Source of the DNA: Paenibacillus ginsengihumi DSM 21568
GTDB lineage: Bacteria > Bacillota > Bacilli > Paenibacillales > NBRC-103111
Direction of reading: 5' to 3'
Length of the DNA stretch: 64,000 nt
NCBI RefSeq assembly: GCF_000380965.1
Contig: NZ_KB905552.1
Location: forward strand, 1-64,000
This document shows positions 1 to 8,090 of the stretch, one piece after another. The translations under genes were made by a program, and so were the position numbers. Each line of letters starts with the position of its first letter. Within the stretch, counting starts at the first letter, position 1. The notes below the pieces were generated by a model. That model was given only the letters and a program-made list of their open reading frames with translations. It was not told the DNA's origin and did no database searches.

Positions 1-4
1 TGTC

Positions 5-113
5 GCCTCACGCGCCTAGGTGTGCCCGGGGAGGGGCCGCGCTAATGCGGAGCTCGAACGCTGACGTGGAGCGTCTCTTCATGCTCACTAGTCTGGGGTG
101 CTGTTTTGCCGGG
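5..113. other. Left-edge intergenic DNA, no gene
   Basis: No credible coding region. Bases 5-35 (around AGGTGTGCCCGGG) resemble bases 11861-11890, which also lie just before a copy of the 186 bp repeat. Bases 79-113 resemble 43019-43055, which precede the third copy. The flanks are therefore part of the repeated unit. Confidence 0.5.
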
Positions 114-299
114 CTAACGCTAGCCAGAGAGCTTATTTCGCTCGAAACGATCGATTTGACATTCTAACGCAAGTGAGCAGCCTTACTTCGGCATTTTGGG
201 CTACCCGATTCAGCGTTTCTGGCCAAATAGCGTTACGACGTTTCGTTACATTTTAAAAAAGGTACGATTCAGCAAAATAGCGTTTGTCACGAGCGTTAG
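79..299. repeat. Dispersed repeat family A, copy 1
   Basis: The core at 114-299 (186 bp) is bounded by the perfect inverted ends CTAACGCT and AGCGTTAG. Inside are four related units of about 45 bp, two direct then two inverted, each with a TAACGC start and a TTATTTCG-like segment, so the whole can fold into a large imperfect hairpin. Copies of 185 bp lie at 11896-12080 and 43056-43240. Copies 1 and 3 share about 35-40 further bases on the left. It encodes no plausible protein. Confidence 0.8.
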
Positions 300-386
300 A
301 GATTTGGAAGCTTCGGCAGGGGCGCAGGAAGGGGCCGCGCACCCCGGCGCTATTTTCAAGACAGACATCTATATTCCGAGTGCATG

Positions 387-419
387 CCGGCCTTTTAAAC
401 CGTTACGGTTTTAGGCCGG
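387..419. terminator. Strong hairpin upstream of the TPR gene
   Basis: The arms are CCGGCCT (387-393) with AGGCCGG (413-419), and an inner stem of AAACCGT (397-403) with ACGGTTT (405-411). Only a weak T-rich tail follows. It could end a transcript entering from the left or be a leader structure of the next gene. Confidence 0.5.
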
Positions 420-423
420 TTTG

Positions 424-432
424 TGTTATACT
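424..432 (+). promoter_or_regulatory. Extended -10 promoter candidate for the TPR gene
   Basis: TGT followed by TATACT forms an extended -10 element about 65 bases before the ATG at 497. No good -35 is visible at 17 bases upstream. Confidence 0.35.
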
Positions 433-496
433 GAGAACTGATACAATGACCCGGTTACCACGATGTTGCCGGACGGAACACGGAGGTGCCCGACTC

Positions 497-2245
497 ATGG
501 AGAAACAACAAACGGTCTCGTCGAAAACGAACGGAAAGGTCATTCCGGTGACGATGGATGCCACCTTTTTCTTTGAAAAAGCCGTTCAGTCCTTGGACCG
601 GTTCCATTATGATAAGGCATTGAAATATTTTCGCCGTGCCGCCGAATTCGAGCCGGACAATCCGGTGAACCACTGCAACCTGGCGGGCCTTCTGTCCGAG
701 ATGGGCAACTACGAGGAATCGAACCGCATTTTGCAGCATGTTCTGGAGCAGATCGATCCGAGCATGACGGAATGTTATTTTTATATGGCTAACAATTTCG
801 CCAATATGGAAAACTACGAATCGGCCGAAAAAGCGATTGTGGATTATCTCGAGAACGACCCGGACGGTCAATTTCTCGAGGAATCCGAGGAAATGATGGA
901 ATTTCTCAGCTATGAGCTCGACCGAACGCCCAAGCTGACGACGATCAAAAGCCGGGAGGCGATGTTCCAGCACGATAAGGCGCGGGCGCTGCTGGAGGAA
1001 GGGAAATTTTCGGAAGCGGCGCGGCTGATGGAGGGAATCGTCCAGAGCCATCCGGATTTTATGGCGGCGCGCAACAATTTGGCGCTGGCCTATTACTATA
1101 TGGGGCAGTTCGACAAGTCGGTGAGCATGATCCGCCAGGTGCTGGAGCTTGAGCCTGGCAACCTGCACGCCCTGTGCAATCTGGCCATATTCCTGCAGCA
1201 TTTCGGCGACCGGGAGGCGCTCGAGCGTCTGATCGCCTTGCTGAACAAGACGTATCCTTTCCACCAGGACCACGCCTTCAAGCTGGCGACGACGATGGGG
1301 ATTCTCGGCGAGCACGAGAAGGCTTACCGATTGTTCCGCCGCTTGCTGAGGACGAGGGAAGCGGGGCAAGATCCGTGCCTGCATCACTACTCCGCGGTCG
1401 CGGCGTATAATACCGGCAGATACGAGGAGGCCGAACGGGCCTGGCAGCAGGCGGAGAAGCTGGACCCGGGATCGGAGATTCCCCGGTTTTATTTGAGCTT
1501 GCTGGACAATATCCGCCACGAGCAGACGAAGCCGCCGATCGGCTATCATTATCACCTGCCCTTCGAGGAGCAGATTCGCGGTTGGGATCGCAGCGGCGAA
1601 GGGATTCCCGAGCACTTGAAGAAGGACCCGCTGGTGCGCTCTTCTTTCTTCTGGGCGCTGCGCCATGGCGACACGGAGACGAAGCTGCAGGTGCTGCAAG
1701 CTTTCGGCCTGATCGGGGATAATGAAGTGAAGGAAACGCTGCTCTCGTTTGTGCAGGAGCCGGATGAAGACGACGATATGAAAAAGATGGCGATCTTCGT
1801 GCTGCGCAGCATCGGCGTCAAGGAGCCGCTAAGCGCCGTGCTGGACGGCAAGCAGGTGACGGTGGCGGCGTCGCCCTTCTCGCCGAACCTGCCGTTCTGG
1901 GACCGCCGCTGGCAGGCGGTGATGGAGACGGCGCTGCGGATGATGGCGCGGCGATACGATATGGTGCAGCAATTCGATCTGCAGACGCTGTGGGTGGAGT
2001 ATTTGACCCGGGTCTTTCCCGACGTCCCCAAGATTACGAAGGTCGAGGGCTGGGCGGCCGCGCTCGAATATTTGACCGCGAAGATGCACCGGCGGCCGAT
2101 CACGTACCAGGAAGCCGCGGAGCGATACCGCGTCTCGATCGGCACGGTGAGCCGCAACGTCAAGCTGATTGACGAGGCATGCGGGCTGAAGGAAAAGATG
2201 AGCGCGATATTTTCGAAATGGACGGGACTTGAAAATCGTCAATAA
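497..2245 (+). CDS. TPR-repeat protein with C-terminal HTH-like segment (YvcD-like)
   Basis: Cytoplasmic protein of 582 residues. Most of it is tetratricopeptide repeats: the first third starts with helices around FFFEKAVQSLDRFHYDKALK, and more repeats follow an acidic linker. Such repeats are protein-binding scaffolds. The last 50 residues contain a helix-turn-helix-like stretch (EAAERYRVSIGTVSRN), so a regulatory or nucleic-acid-binding role is possible. The frame is open from 284, but the ATG at 497 is preferred because CGGAGG lies at 481-486 and the upstream residues are low quality. It sits directly before trxB, as the TPR gene yvcD lies near trxB in Bacillus. No enzymatic function can be assigned. 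Confidence 0.85.
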   Translation: MEKQQTVSSKTNGKVIPVTMDATFFFEKAVQSLDRFHYDKALKYFRRAAEFEPDNPVNHCNLAGLLSEMGNYEESNRILQHVLEQIDPSMTECYFYMANNFANMENYESAEKAIVDYLENDPDGQFLEESEEMMEFLSYELDRTPKLTTIKSREAMFQHDKARALLEEGKFSEAARLMEGIVQSHPDFMAARNNLALAYYYMGQFDKSVSMIRQVLELEPGNLHALCNLAIFLQHFGDREALERLIALLNKTYPFHQDHAFKLATTMGILGEHEKAYRLFRRLLRTREAGQDPCLHHYSAVAAYNTGRYEEAERAWQQAEKLDPGSEIPRFYLSLLDNIRHEQTKPPIGYHYHLPFEEQIRGWDRSGEGIPEHLKKDPLVRSSFFWALRHGDTETKLQVLQAFGLIGDNEVKETLLSFVQEPDEDDDMKKMAIFVLRSIGVKEPLSAVLDGKQVTVAASPFSPNLPFWDRRWQAVMETALRMMARRYDMVQQFDLQTLWVEYLTRVFPDVPKITKVEGWAAALEYLTAKMHRRPITYQEAAERYRVSIGTVSRNVKLIDEACGLKEKMSAIFSKWTGLENRQ

Positions 2246-2262
2246 AACTGTAAAATAGAAAA

Positions 2263-2289
2263 TAACAGTTACTTTAAATGTAACAGTTA
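2263..2289. repeat. Paired TAACAGTTA motifs before trxB
   Basis: Two copies of the near-palindrome TAACAGTTA lie at 2263-2271 and 2281-2289, 18 bases apart, and the second abuts the trxB ribosome binding site. An AACTGT half-site lies at about 2246. They could be an operator or form a leader hairpin. No known regulator is assigned. Confidence 0.4.
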
Positions 2290-2303
2290 AAGGAGGAGAC
2301 CGT

Positions 2304-3251
2304 ATGTACAAAACCATCGTTATCGGAACCGGCCCGGCCGGACTGACGGCAGCTATTTATTTGGCCCGCGCCAACTTAAACCCGCTCGTCATTGAAGGTC
2401 CGGAGCCTGGCGGGCAATTGACGACGACGACCGAGGTCGAGAACTTCCCCGGCTTCCCGGAAGGCATCATGGGCCCGGAGCTGATGGACAATATGCGCAA
2501 GCAGGCGGAACGCTTCGGCGCCCAATTCAAGACCGGCTGGGTGAACAGCGTCGATCTGTCGAAGCGCCCGTTCAAGCTGACTGTCGAAGGAATGGGCGAG
2601 CTGGAGGCGGAGTCCTTGATCATCTCTACCGGCGCGTCCGCCAAGCTGCTCGGCATTGAGAACGAGCGCGAGAACATCGGCCGCGGCGTCAGCACGTGCG
2701 CGACCTGCGACGGCTTCTTCTTCCGCGGCAAAAAAATCATCGTCGTCGGCGGCGGCGATTCGGCGATGGAAGAAGCGAATTTCTTGACGCGTTTCGCCAC
2801 TGAGGTGCGTCTGGTGCACCGGCGCAACGAGCTTCGCGCGTCGAAAATCATGCAGGATCGGGCTCGCAGCAACGAGAAAATCACGTGGAGCCTGAACAAG
2901 ACGCCGATCGCCGTGGTGGCCGGAGAGAAGGGCGTCACCGCCCTTAAGGTGCGGGACAACGAGACCGGAGCGGAAGAGCTGCTGGAGACCGACGGCATTT
3001 TCGTAGCGATCGGACACAAGCCGAATACCGATTTCCTGGGCGGGCAGATCGAACTGGACGAGCACGGTTACATCAAAGTGAAGCCGGGCAGCTCTTTGAC
3101 CAACGTCGAAGGCGTCTTCGCCTGCGGCGATGTGCAGGACAACAAATACCGCCAGGCGATTACCGCAGCGGGCAGCGGTTGTATGGCTGCGCTCGATTGC
3201 GAGAAGTTCCTGGAAGGTCATATGGTGCACGATTGGAGCCAGTCGCTCTAA
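2304..3251 (+). CDS. trxB: Thioredoxin reductase
   Basis: Flavoenzyme of 315 residues that passes electrons from NADPH to thioredoxin in the cytoplasm, the family's usual length. Visible parts are the N-terminal FAD-binding loop GTGPAGLTAA, the redox-active CATC (Cys132 and Cys135), the NADPH-binding GGGDSAMEEA and the C-terminal FAD motif GDVQDNKYRQA. The ATG at 2304 follows AAAGGAGGA at 2289-2297. It is followed by an intrinsic terminator, so it ends its own transcript. Its place upstream of the glucokinase/rapZ/yvcK/whiA block matches the trxB neighbourhood of other Bacillales. Confidence 0.97.
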   Translation: MYKTIVIGTGPAGLTAAIYLARANLNPLVIEGPEPGGQLTTTTEVENFPGFPEGIMGPELMDNMRKQAERFGAQFKTGWVNSVDLSKRPFKLTVEGMGELEAESLIISTGASAKLLGIENERENIGRGVSTCATCDGFFFRGKKIIVVGGGDSAMEEANFLTRFATEVRLVHRRNELRASKIMQDRARSNEKITWSLNKTPIAVVAGEKGVTALKVRDNETGAEELLETDGIFVAIGHKPNTDFLGGQIELDEHGYIKVKPGSSLTNVEGVFACGDVQDNKYRQAITAAGSGCMAALDCEKFLEGHMVHDWSQSL

Positions 3252-3271
3252 GGAGCCGCTGGTGAATGCAG

Positions 3272-3305
3272 GCGCGGGACTTACCTCAAAGTCCCGCGTT
3301 TTTGC
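3272..3305 (+). terminator. Intrinsic terminator after trxB
   Basis: GCGGGACTT (from 3274) pairs with AAGTCCCGC (to 3297) around a short loop, followed by a run of T to 3303. Confidence 0.85.
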
Positions 3306-3484
3306 GTCATCGGCGCGGGGGGGCCATTATTGGCGCAAGCTGCAGGTGGCTGTTACAGCACTTTAAATTCTGGATAAATTACCCAAGTTGTGGCGGCCGC
3401 AGCAGGTACGGTCGGATGCAGCGAGCCGCTCGGCTGCCGGATAAGAGGGGCGCAGCGCTTGGGGGGCGGCGTCGCCGCTTCATC

Positions 3485-3513
3485 TTGACCTTAGGTATAG
3501 GTTGGCTTATAGT
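3485..3513 (+). promoter_or_regulatory. Sigma-A promoter for the glcK-rapZ-yvcK-whiA block
   Basis: TTGACC (3485-3490) and TATAGT (3508-3513) are separated by exactly 17 bases, about 50 bases before the glucokinase start. The rest of 3306-3484 shows no gene or repeat. Confidence 0.7.
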
Positions 3514-3561
3514 TGAAGCAGAGAGCTTAACGCGAATTTATGTACGAGGTGAGCATTCCGG

Positions 3562-4512
3562 ATGGAAGATCAAGTGTATGTTGGCGTCGATTTGGGCGGC
3601 ACGACGATCAAGGTCGGTCTTTGCGATCATCAGGGCAAGCTGCTGAATACTTACGAAGGGCCGACGGGCACGGAGCATGGCTCCGATGTCGTGCTGGACA
3701 ATATTGCGCAGTATGTGCGGAAGCTCGTTGATGACTCGCCTTACGAATGGGAACAGGTTGCCGGCATCGGAGCGGGCTTTGCCGGCTTCATGAACATCCC
3801 TGAAGGAATCGTCAAGCTGGCCCCGAATCTCGGTTGGCGCAACGTGCCTGTCAAGCAGATCCTGGAAGCGAAGCTCGGCAAAACGGTAAAGATCGACAAC
3901 GACGCCAACATCGCCGCTCTCGGCGAAGCCTGGAGCGGAGCGGGGGCCGGAATCGCCAACTGCGTTTGCTATACGCTTGGAACCGGCGTCGGAGGCGGCA
4001 TTATTATCAACGGACGGATCTATCAAGGGTATAACGGAACGGCCGGCGAGCTTGGCCATATGAACGTCATTCCCGATCTGGAATCGATCGACTGCGGCTG
4101 CGGCAAGAGAGGGTGCCTGGAGACGGTTTCTTCGGCGACAGGCATTATTCGCATGGCCAAAGAAGCGGTCGAGCGCGGGGAGCACACTTCGCTGGCGCTG
4201 GTGCCCAACATTACAGCCAAGGATGTATTCGATGCGGCCAAAACCGGGGATGAGGTGGCGCTTCGCATCGTGAACCGGGCGGCTATGTACATCGGCAAGT
4301 CGATGGCGCTGATTTCCGTTATATTGAATCCGCAGCGGTTCATCGTGGGCGGAGGCGTATCGAAAGCGGGAGACATTCTGTTCGATGCGATCCGCAAGCA
4401 TTATCATGCCTGCGCGCAGGAAACCGCCCGGGAGGGCGTCGATATCGTGCCGGCCGTGCTTGGCAACGATGCCGGCATCGTAGGCGCGGCAGGCCTCAAT
4501 CTGCGCGGGTAA
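3562..4512 (+). CDS. glcK: ROK-family glucokinase
   Basis: ATP-dependent hexokinase of 316 residues that phosphorylates free glucose at C6 for glycolysis. The N-terminal phosphate-binding motif DLGGTTIKVG (10-19), the sugar-binding ELGHMNV segment and the zinc motif CGCGKRGCLE (about 176-185) mark the ROK family. ROK regulators carry an N-terminal winged helix, which is absent here. ATG at 3562 follows GAGGTG at 3545-3550. A good sigma-A promoter lies about 50 bases upstream. The downstream neighbours, rapZ and yvcK, also concern carbon metabolism and cell envelope control. Confidence 0.93.
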   Translation: MEDQVYVGVDLGGTTIKVGLCDHQGKLLNTYEGPTGTEHGSDVVLDNIAQYVRKLVDDSPYEWEQVAGIGAGFAGFMNIPEGIVKLAPNLGWRNVPVKQILEAKLGKTVKIDNDANIAALGEAWSGAGAGIANCVCYTLGTGVGGGIIINGRIYQGYNGTAGELGHMNVIPDLESIDCGCGKRGCLETVSSATGIIRMAKEAVERGEHTSLALVPNITAKDVFDAAKTGDEVALRIVNRAAMYIGKSMALISVILNPQRFIVGGGVSKAGDILFDAIRKHYHACAQETAREGVDIVPAVLGNDAGIVGAAGLNLRG

Positions 4513-4524
4513 ATGAAATAACGG

Positions 4525-4642
4525 AGCTTATCCTTACGAAGTAGCTTTGCCTTGCAAAGCTAAGCCTACGCTTACGAAGCGGGCTTTCCTACGGAAAGCC
4601 CAAGCTTATCCTTACGAAGCAGCTTTGCTTCCAGCAAAGCTT
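4525..4642. repeat. Three tandem hairpin units between glcK and rapZ
   Basis: Units start at 4525, 4563 and 4603 (periods 38 and 40). Each reads AGCYTAYSCTTACGAAG and then a perfect hairpin: AGCTTTG/CAAAGCT, GGGCTTTCC/GGAAAGCCC and AGCTTTG/CAAAGCT. The stems of the units differ yet stay paired, which points to selection for structure. The array ends at the rapZ ribosome binding site. Confidence 0.8.
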
Positions 4643-4658
4643 GGAGGAGGTTAACCCC

Positions 4659-5558
4659 ATGGAGGAGACGCATTTCCTCGGCAAGCTGGTCATCATCACC
4701 GGCATGTCTGGAGCCGGCAAGACGATCGCGGTCCAGAGCTTGGAGGACCTGGGCTTTTTTTGCGTGGATAATCTTCCTCCGATTCTGATCCCGAAGTTCG
4801 CGGAGCTGATCGAGCAGTCCAAAGGACGCATCGGGAAGGTGGCGCTGGTGATCGATCTGCGCGGCCGCGAGTTTTTCACTTCATTGTCCGAGTCGCTGCG
4901 GTACTTGAAGGAAAGCAATGCGTTAACTTACGAAATTTTGTTCCTGGATGCGACCGATTCGGTGCTCGTTCAACGCTATAAGGAAAGCCGCCGCAAGCAT
5001 CCGCTCAATCCCGGCGGTCCGCCGCTCGAAGGGATTCAGCAGGAGCGCAGGCTGCTGGAGGAGCTGAAAGGGCTGGCGACCCAGGTGATCGACACGAGTA
5101 ACCTGAAGCCGGCCAAGCTGAAGGAAAACCTGATATCCCGGTTCACCAATATCGAATCGGCGGGCATCTCCATCAACGTCATATCATTCGGGTTCAAGTA
5201 CGGGGTTCCGATCGATGCTGACTTGATCTTTGACGTGCGCTTTTTGCCCAACCCGCATTGGGTGGAATCGCTGCGCCCGCACACAGGGCAAGATTCCGAC
5301 GTATATGAATATGTGATGAAGTGGTCTGAGACGCAGGAGTTTTTGAACAAGCTGCTCGATATGCTTCATTTTCTTATGCCGCAGTACAAGAAGGAAGGGA
5401 AGAGCCAGGTCGTCGTCGGCATCGGATGTACCGGAGGAAAGCATCGGTCTGTGGCGATTGCCGAATATTTGGGCAAAACGCTCGGCAATAGCGAAACCGA
5501 AATGGTGCGGGTCAGCCATCGGGATGTCGACAGGGACCGGGTCGAGGTGAAAAAATGA
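4659..5558 (+). CDS. rapZ: RNase adapter / nucleotide-binding protein RapZ (YvcJ)
   Basis: P-loop protein of 299 residues. In E. coli RapZ steers GlmZ small RNA to RNase E; in Bacillus, YvcJ binds and hydrolyses nucleotides and affects competence. The Walker A loop GMSGAGKT lies near the N-terminus, and the C-terminal half contains the conserved [11 protein letters not shown] motif. The frame opens at a TTG at 4641, but the ATG at 4659 is chosen because GGAGGAGG (4643-4650) lies 8 bases before it. The last four bases overlap the yvcK start (ATGA), so the two are translationally coupled. The tandem hairpins just upstream may modulate its expression. Confidence 0.93.
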   Translation: MEETHFLGKLVIITGMSGAGKTIAVQSLEDLGFFCVDNLPPILIPKFAELIEQSKGRIGKVALVIDLRGREFFTSLSESLRYLKESNALTYEILFLDATDSVLVQRYKESRRKHPLNPGGPPLEGIQQERRLLEELKGLATQVIDTSNLKPAKLKENLISRFTNIESAGISINVISFGFKYGVPIDADLIFDVRFLPNPHWVESLRPHTGQDSDVYEYVMKWSETQEFLNKLLDMLHFLMPQYKKEGKSQVVVGIGCTGGKHRSVAIAEYLGKTLGNSETEMVRVSHRDVDRDRVEVKK

Positions 5559-6544
5559 CGGGCTCTGCCAAAGCGGCCGAATACAGGCCGCGGATTGTCG
5601 TCATTGGCGGAGGCACGGGGCTATCCGTGATGCTGCGCGGTCTCAAGGAAAAGCCGGTCGATATAACGGCGATCGTGACCGTAGCGGACGACGGCGGCAG
5701 CTCGGGGCGCCTGCGCTCGGAGCTGTCCATGGTTCCCCCCGGCGATATTCGCAACGTGCTGACTGCGCTTGCCGATACCGAGCCGCTGCTCGGGAAAATG
5801 CTGGAATACCGCTTTAAGCGCGGCCGCGGATTAGCCGGTCACAGTTTGGGCAACCTGATTTTAGCGGCAATGCAGGAAATTACGGGCGACTTTGTGACCG
5901 GAGTGAGGGAACTGAGCCGCGTGCTCGCGGTGCGCGGACGCGTGCTGCCGGCGTCAGGCACGGCCATCGTGCTGCGGGCGGAGATGGAGGACGGCACCGT
6001 CGTGGTGGGCGAGTCCAAAATTCCGCTGGCCGGGGGCAAAATTCGCCGCGTATCCATCGAGCCGGCTGATGTCGCGCCGCTCCCCGACGCGCTTGAAGCG
6101 ATCCGTATGTCCGACGCCATACTGATCGGACCGGGCAGCCTGTATACCAGCATTTTGCCCAACCTGCTTGTGCCTGGAATTACGAAGGCAATCGCCGAAT
6201 CCGACGCGCTCAAAATTTTCATTTGCAACGTCATGACGCAGCCCGGCGAAACCGATAATTATACGGTAAGCGATCATTTGGACGCGGTTAAGGAGCACGT
6301 CGGCCAGGACTTGTTCGATTACGTCATCGTCAATAACGGCGAAATTCCGGAGCAGGTACAGAGCAAATATGCGGAGAAGGGCGCCAAGGCGGTCCATCTC
6401 GACCTGGATGAAGTAACGCGCAAAGGGTATAAGGTGATTGCCGACAGGCTGGTATTGTTTCGCACCTATTTGCGGCACGACGCCCGGAAGCTGAGTCAGC
6501 ATATTTATCAGCTGGTGGAGAGCTGGATGTTCAAAAAGAGGTGA
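5555..6544 (+). CDS. yvcK: Gluconeogenesis factor YvcK (CofD-like)
   Basis: Protein of 329 residues of the CofD/YvcK family. In Bacillus, YvcK binds UDP-GlcNAc, is needed for growth on gluconeogenic carbon sources and supports cell-wall synthesis. The N-terminus shows the nucleotide-binding [14 protein letters not shown], followed by [12 protein letters not shown], both typical of the family. It starts inside the rapZ stop codon (ATGA at 5555-5558) and ends 6 bases before whiA, forming a tight rapZ-yvcK-whiA operon, the standard arrangement in Firmicutes. Confidence 0.95.
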   Translation: MTGSAKAAEYRPRIVVIGGGTGLSVMLRGLKEKPVDITAIVTVADDGGSSGRLRSELSMVPPGDIRNVLTALADTEPLLGKMLEYRFKRGRGLAGHSLGNLILAAMQEITGDFVTGVRELSRVLAVRGRVLPASGTAIVLRAEMEDGTVVVGESKIPLAGGKIRRVSIEPADVAPLPDALEAIRMSDAILIGPGSLYTSILPNLLVPGITKAIAESDALKIFICNVMTQPGETDNYTVSDHLDAVKEHVGQDLFDYVIVNNGEIPEQVQSKYAEKGAKAVHLDLDEVTRKGYKVIADRLVLFRTYLRHDARKLSQHIYQLVESWMFKKR

Positions 6545-6550
6545 TGTTCC

Positions 6551-7480
6551 ATGTCCTTCGCCGCACAAACCAAGAAAGAACTAACGATGATCGAAGGGGA
6601 TGCCTGCTGCGAGAAGGCCGAGCTATCGGCGCTCATTCGCATGAACGGCGCCGTGCAAATTACGAATCAACGCATCGTGCTTGACATCTCCACGGAAAAT
6701 GCGGCGATCGCTCGCCGGATCTACAGCCTGCTGAAAAAGATGTTTCAGGTGCATACGGAGCTGCTGGTGCGCAAAAAGATGCGGCTTAAGAAGAACAACG
6801 TATATATCGTGCGGGTCCCGAGTCAGGTGCAGGACATCTTGTCCGAGCTGCATATCGTATCCGAAGGCTTTCAATTCACGCCGGGCATCGAGAAGACCAT
6901 CATCCGCAAGCAGTGCTGCAAACGCGCTTATTTGCGCGGCGCTTTCCTGGCCGGAGGGTCGGTGAACAATCCGGAAGGCTCCTCGTATCATCTGGAGATC
7001 GCTTCGATGTACGAAGAACATTGCCAGGCGCTGTGCCGGCTGGCGGGTGAATTTGATTTGAACGCCAGGTGTATTGAAAGGAAAAAAGGCTTCATATTCT
7101 ATATTAAGGAGGGCGAGAAGATTATCGAGTTCCTCAACCTGATTGGGGCCCATCAAGCGCTGCTCCGCTTTGAGGATGTGCGCATCATGAAGGATATGCG
7201 CAACTCGGTCAATCGTCTCGTCAATTGCGAAACCGCTAATTTGAACAAGACGATCGGCGCTGCCGTGCGGCAGATCGACAACATCCGGCTGCTCGAGAAG
7301 AAGGTCGGCCTCGACAATTTGCCGGAGAAGCTGCGCGAGGTGGCGGAGGTTCGGCTCAAGTATCCGGATTTGAACCTGAAGGAAGTCGGCGATATGCTGA
7401 AAGGAAATGTCAGTAAGTCAGGCGTCAACCACCGGCTGCGAAAGATCGACGAAATGGCTCAAAAGCTTCGCAATTCGTAG
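6551..7480 (+). CDS. whiA: DNA-binding protein WhiA
   Basis: Protein of 309 residues with a degenerate LAGLIDADG-homing-endonuclease-like N-terminal part (about 20-200) and a C-terminal helix-turn-helix (around [20 protein letters not shown]). WhiA controls sporulation in actinobacteria; in Bacillus it is nucleoid-associated and influences division and chromosome segregation. ATG at 6551 follows GAGGTGATG. The length and position after yvcK are those of the family. An HPr gene follows after 150 bases with its own promoter. Confidence 0.95.
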   Translation: MSFAAQTKKELTMIEGDACCEKAELSALIRMNGAVQITNQRIVLDISTENAAIARRIYSLLKKMFQVHTELLVRKKMRLKKNNVYIVRVPSQVQDILSELHIVSEGFQFTPGIEKTIIRKQCCKRAYLRGAFLAGGSVNNPEGSSYHLEIASMYEEHCQALCRLAGEFDLNARCIERKKGFIFYIKEGEKIIEFLNLIGAHQALLRFEDVRIMKDMRNSVNRLVNCETANLNKTIGAAVRQIDNIRLLEKKVGLDNLPEKLREVAEVRLKYPDLNLKEVGDMLKGNVSKSGVNHRLRKIDEMAQKLRNS

Positions 7481-7545
7481 GGATCGCTGTAAATATAGAT
7501 TTTTTGTGTAATTTATCAATATTTCTAGTGCAAATTGCCGAAAAA

Positions 7546-7554
7546 TGATATAAT
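7546..7554 (+). promoter_or_regulatory. Extended -10 promoter for the HPr gene
   Basis: TGA followed by a consensus TATAAT (7549-7554), about 78 bases before the HPr start. The -35 region is poor (TAGTGC), as is common for TGn-extended promoters. Confidence 0.6.
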
Positions 7555-7631
7555 AGTGGAAAAATCGCTTTTACGGGCAATTACGCCCTTCCAAATTTTG
7601 CAATCTTATGATCGTAGGGGGTATACAGTGC

Positions 7632-7901
7632 ATGTCGAGACGCCCAGTAGTCGTGAAATTGAAAACCGGCCTTCATGCCAGACCGGCCGCACTTTTCGTG
7701 CAGGAAGCCAACAAGTTTTCTTCCGAGATTTTCGTGGAGAAGGATGAGAAGAAAGTCAACGCCAAGAGCATTATGGGTATCATGAGTTTGGCGATCAGCA
7801 CCGGGACCGAAGTTTACATTAGTGCTGAAGGATCGGACGCCGAACAGGCTGTAAACGCTTTAGTCACATTGGTCAGCAAAGAGGAATTGGAGAACCAGTA
7901 A
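7632..7901 (+). CDS. HPr phosphocarrier protein at the crh position
   Basis: Small cytoplasmic protein of 89 residues. In the PTS, HPr carries phosphate on His15 from enzyme I to sugar permeases; phosphorylated on Ser46 by HPr kinase, it is the co-repressor of CcpA. Both sites are visible: KTGLHARPAA with His15, and NAKSIMG with Ser46. The gene lies just after whiA, where Bacillus subtilis has crh, whose residue 15 is Gln. This protein is therefore an HPr by sequence but occupies the Crh locus. The ATG at 7632 is chosen (AGGGGGT at 7615-7621) because it gives the normal family length. The frame is also open from 7608. Confidence 0.93.
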   Translation: MSRRPVVVKLKTGLHARPAALFVQEANKFSSEIFVEKDEKKVNAKSIMGIMSLAISTGTEVYISAEGSDAEQAVNALVTLVSKEELENQ

Positions 7902-7910
7902 CCTCGCATA

Positions 7911-7940
7911 CGGCTTCCTTCGGGGAAGCTTTTTCATTTT
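7911..7940 (+). terminator. Intrinsic terminator after the HPr gene
   Basis: GCTTCC, TTCG loop, GGAAGC, then TTTTTCATTTTTT. It closes the whiA/HPr region. Confidence 0.85.
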
Positions 7941-8090
7941 TTCTGGCGCCGTGAACGCAACCTTTTGCAGGGGGATGCGTCTATTTAGACGTGTCTTTTC
8001 CCTTTGTAAAGGTTTTTTGTTCATGTCCTCATAAATGGGGGAACAAGACAACAAGATAAAATACACAAGAAGCAATGAGGAGTCGGAGAA

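Noticed and set aside
79-299. Insertion sequence or MITE with target-site duplication
   Set aside because: Inverted ends exist, but no clear flanking direct duplication can be seen and no transposase is present, so it is called a dispersed repeat only.
4525-4642. CRISPR array
   Set aside because: Only three units, spacing under 40 bp, repeats contain the hairpin and there are no unique spacers or cas genes. No CRISPR array is seen in the window.
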